From NCBI GenBank assembly GCA_024694565.1, contig JAILJR010000233.1, forward strand, positions 1 through 55,451: a stretch of 55,451 nucleotides of DNA, written 5' to 3'. Positions 52,397-55,451 of the stretch are shown in pieces. The stretch comes from Butyrivibrio sp. (GTDB taxonomy: Bacteria > Bacillota > Clostridia > Lachnospirales > Lachnospiraceae). Position 1 is the stretch's first letter. Every line of letters starts with the position of its first letter. The translations under genes were made by a program, and so were the position numbers. The notes under the pieces are model-generated. The model saw nothing but the letters and a program-made list of their open reading frames with translations, did no database searches and was not told the origin of the DNA.

Positions 52397-54892
52397 TTAA
52401 TATACCAGTGCATTGGTCCAGTAGTTTTCTCCATAAATATCGGTAAACCTGTAGGTCATATACACTTTTCCGTCACCAAGTTTTGTGTTGCTTATCACCA
52501 TATCCTTCATGTCTTTATCAAGTGTAACACTATCTCCCAGATAATAGGTATCCTTATAATTTCTGTCATACCCATAAAGGTCACATACATATTCGATCGT
52601 ATCACCCTTTGACAATTCAGTCAGATTTTTGGATATTGTCTCAGTTTCTCCTTCCACGTAATCGCTACATGCACCGGCAACATATCCGTTTTCATTTTCA
52701 TTGTCAAATACCAGTATGAGATTTGACCTGCTTCCATTTATATAGCATGGAACTCTTCCTGTAATAACATATTCGTCACCGGAACCCTGAACATCCTCAA
52801 CATGGTAAGCCACAACCTGACCATCTATGGAAATCCATGTCTTGTCGCTCTGAGCTTTTAGGTTTCCTTCTTCATCAAAATCAAAAATATTATCAAATCC
52901 AAGATTTACATATCCTTCGCCGTCATCATAGTAAATATTCAGCTCAAGATCCTGTACCAGCTTCCATTGATCCTGCGTAAGGCTTATAACCTCATCACCC
53001 TCTGCATTGGTTGTCCAGAAAAGGGCAGATGTATCAAGCTTATTATTTGCAATATACTCTGATGCCTTTTCTACATCCAGACTCTTTCCAAGGAAAGAAG
53101 TATTTGACGAATCAAGGCCCGTGATACTGCTGAAATCACTGGAAAGGAAGGTTGTAAGAAGCTCTGCTATCACCTCTGCCGAAGAGCTTTGTGATGAGGA
53201 TGAACTGCTGCCGGTTCCTGTAAGCTCACCAAACAAAGATGGCAGTGGGCTTCCGGTTCCTCCTGCAGCCACCTGACCTGCAACTCCCATGGAAGCAAAG
53301 CTCTGGATACACTTGGCATAATCCTCGTCCATTCCTATATCCTCATAGGTGTCTACCATTGAGTCTACTTTAGACGCCCTCTGATACGGGAAATAGATAG
53401 AAAGACCATAGGCATTTGTCATATTTGCGCTGGTCCTGTTGTACTTAATGGCACCAAGAAGCACCTGTGACAGGTCTTTTGCATCCGGGGTTCCTATACG
53501 GTTGGCAAGGTCCACAAGGTCAATCTGATCGATCCTTGATGAAGAAGCAAATTCCCTTGTACTGCTTCTGGCACTCGATACAGTCTGATAATTGCTGTTA
53601 TTGATCATATCTGTTGTAGCTTTTGAAAACTCTTGAAGCTCCTTTGGAACAGTTTCTGAAAGCTCAGACAGATCGATCAATGACAGGGTTGTCTTTTGTC
53701 CCGGACAGCTCCTTGCACATGCATCAGTAAATGAATCAATGATATTCTTTCCAATCTGGATTGTCTCCATTGAGGTGTTCTTTCCAAGTGCGTTCAGCCA
53801 GTCAGTATAATACCAGCCGATTCCGGGCTCAGTCTCCTCAGATGCAACAAGATAATCCGCATAATTTGAAACCACCAGAGCATTTTCAACTGTAGCCATA
53901 AGGCAGGTATCAAATCCTACAAAATCAAAATCGACACCTCCGTCCTTAAGTGCCCTGTTTATACCACCAAGAGACATCGAACCTGCAGTTGTAAACTTCT
54001 CGTCATAACCGTATCCACCCGTAGATCCGCCGCCGTGATCCCATAAAATAAGTGCATTCCTGTTCGCCGGATACTCTTTACCTGCCCATTTTATGAAGCC
54101 TGAGAGTGTATCGGGCCTTGTCATGGGAACATTTCCGGCATCAGCCTTAATAACATTCAGTCTTCCGTTTTTGATCTGATATATCTGGTTTGTACTGCTT
54201 GAGATTACATTATTCTGCCAGGACTTACTTCCACCTGTATATACAATAAGGTTAATATTGTCACCAATATCAGCTGCCAGCATTTCCTGAATGTCCTTAC
54301 TTGCCATGGCACTTCTTGACTCCAGGTCTGCACCGCACATATATACCATTATTGTAAATACATCATTTCCGCCACCTCTTATAACAGTGCGCTTTTGTCT
54401 TGCCATTTCTGATACGGAACTGTCAAGGTGTCCCGTATTTTTATCACCGCTCCAGCCAGCTGAGCTTCCCGAGGAAGCACCTGAGTATGAACCATAGCCA
54501 CCAAGGAGTGTTCCGAGAATATCAGAAGCAGACCCTGAACTTTGTGCCGAAGTCGCCTGAGTATTCTGTCCTGAACCTGTGGTACCTGATGTTGTCTGGG
54601 TCTGTGTACCTGTGTTATACGTATTCTGGGTGGTAGTATACTCTGTATCGCCACTTCCGAAAAATGACGAAAGTCCGCCACCTCCTCCAAGTACAAGAAT
54701 AATAATAACAATGATCATAAAGAGAGGGCTTCTGTGACCGGATGATCTATTGGGGCCTTTGCCTCCTCCCGATCCCTGGCTAATGCTTCCACCTTCCATC
54801 ACCGGACCTGTTCCAAGTCCCTCACCTCTTCTGTGGACCCCTGATCCACCTTCTGTCACATTTTTCTTTCTCCCAACGGGTCTGTTTTCCAT
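52397..54892 (-). CDS. Membrane-anchored C11 (clostripain-family) cysteine peptidase
   Basis: An 831-aa protein. The first 55 residues are Gly/Arg-rich and cytoplasmic, one membrane helix follows (LFMIIVIIILVLGGGGG, about 56-72), then a Gly/Ser/Thr/Gln-rich linker of about 80 residues. The C11 domain starts near 175 (FTIMVYMCGADLESRSAMAS). Catalytic His is in LILWDHGGGSTGG (about 286) and Cys in FVGFDTCLMATVENA (about 328). A Ser-rich stretch (about 560-575) precedes a C-terminal beta-rich domain. C11 enzymes cut after Arg/Lys and often self-process; an activation site among basic residues is likely. Its leader carries the repeated element. Role outside the cell unknown. Confidence 0.88.
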   Translation of the reverse strand: MENRPVGRKKNVTEGGSGVHRRGEGLGTGPVMEGGSISQGSGGGKGPNRSSGHRSPLFMIIVIIILVLGGGGGLSSFFGSGDTEYTTTQNTYNTGTQTQTTSGTTGSGQNTQATSAQSSGSASDILGTLLGGYGSYSGASSGSSAGWSGDKNTGHLDSSVSEMARQKRTVIRGGGNDVFTIMVYMCGADLESRSAMASKDIQEMLAADIGDNINLIVYTGGSKSWQNNVISSSTNQIYQIKNGRLNVIKADAGNVPMTRPDTLSGFIKWAGKEYPANRNALILWDHGGGSTGGYGYDEKFTTAGSMSLGGINRALKDGGVDFDFVGFDTCLMATVENALVVSNYADYLVASEETEPGIGWYYTDWLNALGKNTSMETIQIGKNIIDSFTDACARSCPGQKTTLSLIDLSELSETVPKELQEFSKATTDMINNSNYQTVSSARSSTREFASSSRIDQIDLVDLANRIGTPDAKDLSQVLLGAIKYNRTSANMTNAYGLSIYFPYQRASKVDSMVDTYEDIGMDEDYAKCIQSFASMGVAGQVAAGGTGSPLPSLFGELTGTGSSSSSSQSSSAEVIAELLTTFLSSDFSSITGLDSSNTSFLGKSLDVEKASEYIANNKLDTSALFWTTNAEGDEVISLTQDQWKLVQDLELNIYYDDGEGYVNLGFDNIFDFDEEGNLKAQSDKTWISIDGQVVAYHVEDVQGSGDEYVITGRVPCYINGSRSNLILVFDNENENGYVAGACSDYVEGETETISKNLTELSKGDTIEYVCDLYGYDRNYKDTYYLGDSVTLDKDMKDMVISNTKLGDGKVYMTYRFTDIYGENYWTNALVY

Positions 54893-54990
54893 ACAATTCC
54901 TCCTCTGTATACGCTGTTTATATTCGATTTATTCTGCTCTGATGCGGATACCGTAAGCACCCAGGGAACGTGCGCTAACGGTATCCATCC
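54893..54990 (-). repeat. Repeated 5' leader element, copy 6 (C11 peptidase)
   Basis: Toward the ATG: GGTGCTTACGGTATCCGC, then GAATAAATCGAATATAAAC, AGC, GTATACAGAGGAGG. The first block pairs with an upstream arm: GGATACCGT (54946-54954, plus strand) and ACGGTATCC (54978-54986) give 9 uninterrupted bp, extended by AGC/GCT after a mismatch. A 19-codon frame (ATG at 54988, stop at 54929-54931) reads across it. A further diverged second block (AATAAGTCAGAAAAAACTGA then ACAGAGGATGG) lies upstream at about 54989-55020. Confidence 0.7.
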
Positions 54991-55015
54991 TCTGTACATG
55001 TCAGTTTTTTCTGAC

Positions 55016-55451
55016 TTATTCCCTCAATGCTTTCATCTCCTGCTTTCTCTTATACATGTTCGCATCAGCCCTTTTAAAGACTTCATCTACGGTCTTATCT
55101 GTTTTACTGTCATAATAGGCAACTCCTATCGCTGCAGAAATGCGATCCCATGGCTCAAGATTGTCATCATGTGAAATCATCTCAATTTCTGAATTGAATT
55201 TGTATATAAGTTCATTGGCATTGTCATAATCCCTGTTCTTAAGAATTATGACAAACTCATCTCCTCCGATCCTGAATACCGGAGAATGGCTGAAGATATT
55301 ACAAACAAGCATACAGAGCTTTTTTATCGCAAGATTTCCTTTATCATGTCCATAGGAATCATTCATCTTTTTCAGAAAATTCAGGTCGATCATGGCTATT
55401 GCGAATTTACATTTCCCATTATTCAGGTCAGCACTGATTTTCTTAATTTCC
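55016..55451 (-). CDS. GGDEF-domain protein, cut by the window end
   Basis: The last 144 codons of a diguanylate cyclase: KFAIAMIDLNFLKKMNDSYG (metal and substrate site), SPVFRIGGDEFVIIL (active site), AIGVAYYD and the C-terminal helix ADANMYKRKQEMKAL. The frame is open to the window edge, so the sensory part lies outside. Its stop codon overlaps the diverged leader block next to the C11 peptidase leader. Confidence 0.9.
   Translation of the reverse strand, partial: EIKKISADLNNGKCKFAIAMIDLNFLKKMNDSYGHDKGNLAIKKLCMLVCNIFSHSPVFRIGGDEFVIILKNRDYDNANELIYKFNSEIEMISHDDNLEPWDRISAAIGVAYYDSKTDKTVDEVFKRADANMYKRKQEMKALRE

Noticed and set aside
1..55451. CRISPR arrays, insertion sequences, integrases or phage genes.
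   Set aside because: No regularly spaced repeats, transposase or integrase motifs, or phage structural genes were seen.

Overview
The window reads as chromosomal DNA of an anaerobic, non-sporulating Firmicute of the Lachnospiraceae type (Butyrivibrio/Pseudobutyrivibrio-like). The inference rests on a class III anaerobic ribonucleotide reductase, an FprA-type flavodiiron protein, an archaeal-type ProRS, a secreted DUF5722-like glycosidase, a GH13 neopullulanase, a C11 (clostripain-like) peptidase, many GGDEF proteins, and strong AGGAGG-type ribosome binding sites. The Bacillus-like order rqcP-divIC-tilS-hpt-ftsH is present, but the sporulation genes that normally sit inside it (yabP, yabQ, spoIIE) are absent. 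No transposase, phage gene or CRISPR array is visible.

Layout. (1) 1-9.55 kb, minus strand: a partner-switching (RsbU/RsbV/RsbW-like) locus joined to what looks like one giant gene of about 2,000 codons ending in an ABC1/UbiB kinase-like domain. At least six lesions lie here: two in-frame TGA stops, two one-base frameshifts, a 2-base shift in an RsbW remnant, and a phosphatase lacking its C-terminus. Only the STAS gene is clearly intact. (2) 9.8-16.9 kb: KDG kinase, FIST-GGDEF protein, CorA-like transporter, a lipoprotein of the serine beta-lactamase fold, and an ECF sigma factor with a 61-aa partner. (3) 16.95-17.29 kb: tRNA-Pro(CGG) and an unexplained intergenic stretch that may encode an RNA. 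(4) 17.3-29 kb, minus strand: SpoVK/CbbX-like AAA ATPase, DUF5722-like secreted protein, flavodiiron protein, large hybrid histidine kinase, flavin reductase, GreA, class II aldolase, neopullulanase. (5) 29.2-37 kb, minus strand: ftsH, hpt, tilS, divIC, rqcP, a PEGA-domain protein and cca. (6) 37.1-40.5 kb, plus strand: two overlapping paralogous membrane GGDEF genes. (7) 40.6-48.9 kb: proS, nrdG, nrdD (with a promoter and NrdR-like box), murI, an orphan possibly leaderless gene, an SH3-like membrane protein, trxA and trmB. (8) 49-55.45 kb: D-Ala-D-Ala carboxypeptidase, a DnaQ-like exonuclease, a Cys-type glutathione peroxidase behind a consensus promoter, a membrane-anchored C11 peptidase, and a GGDEF gene cut by the window end.

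The most unusual signal outside the genes is a family of similar 5' leaders, seen at least six times before unrelated minus-strand genes (broken phosphatase, kdgK, FIST-GGDEF, lipoprotein, rqcP, C11 peptidase). Each has a conserved 35-nt block that ends in the AGAGGAG ribosome binding site. Three copies also carry a clear GGTGCTTACGGTATC-type block, and a fourth (the phosphatase leader) carries a diverged version. The other candidate for a new system is the giant ABC1-kinase protein with an internal duplication, linked to a sensor phosphatase and a STAS protein.
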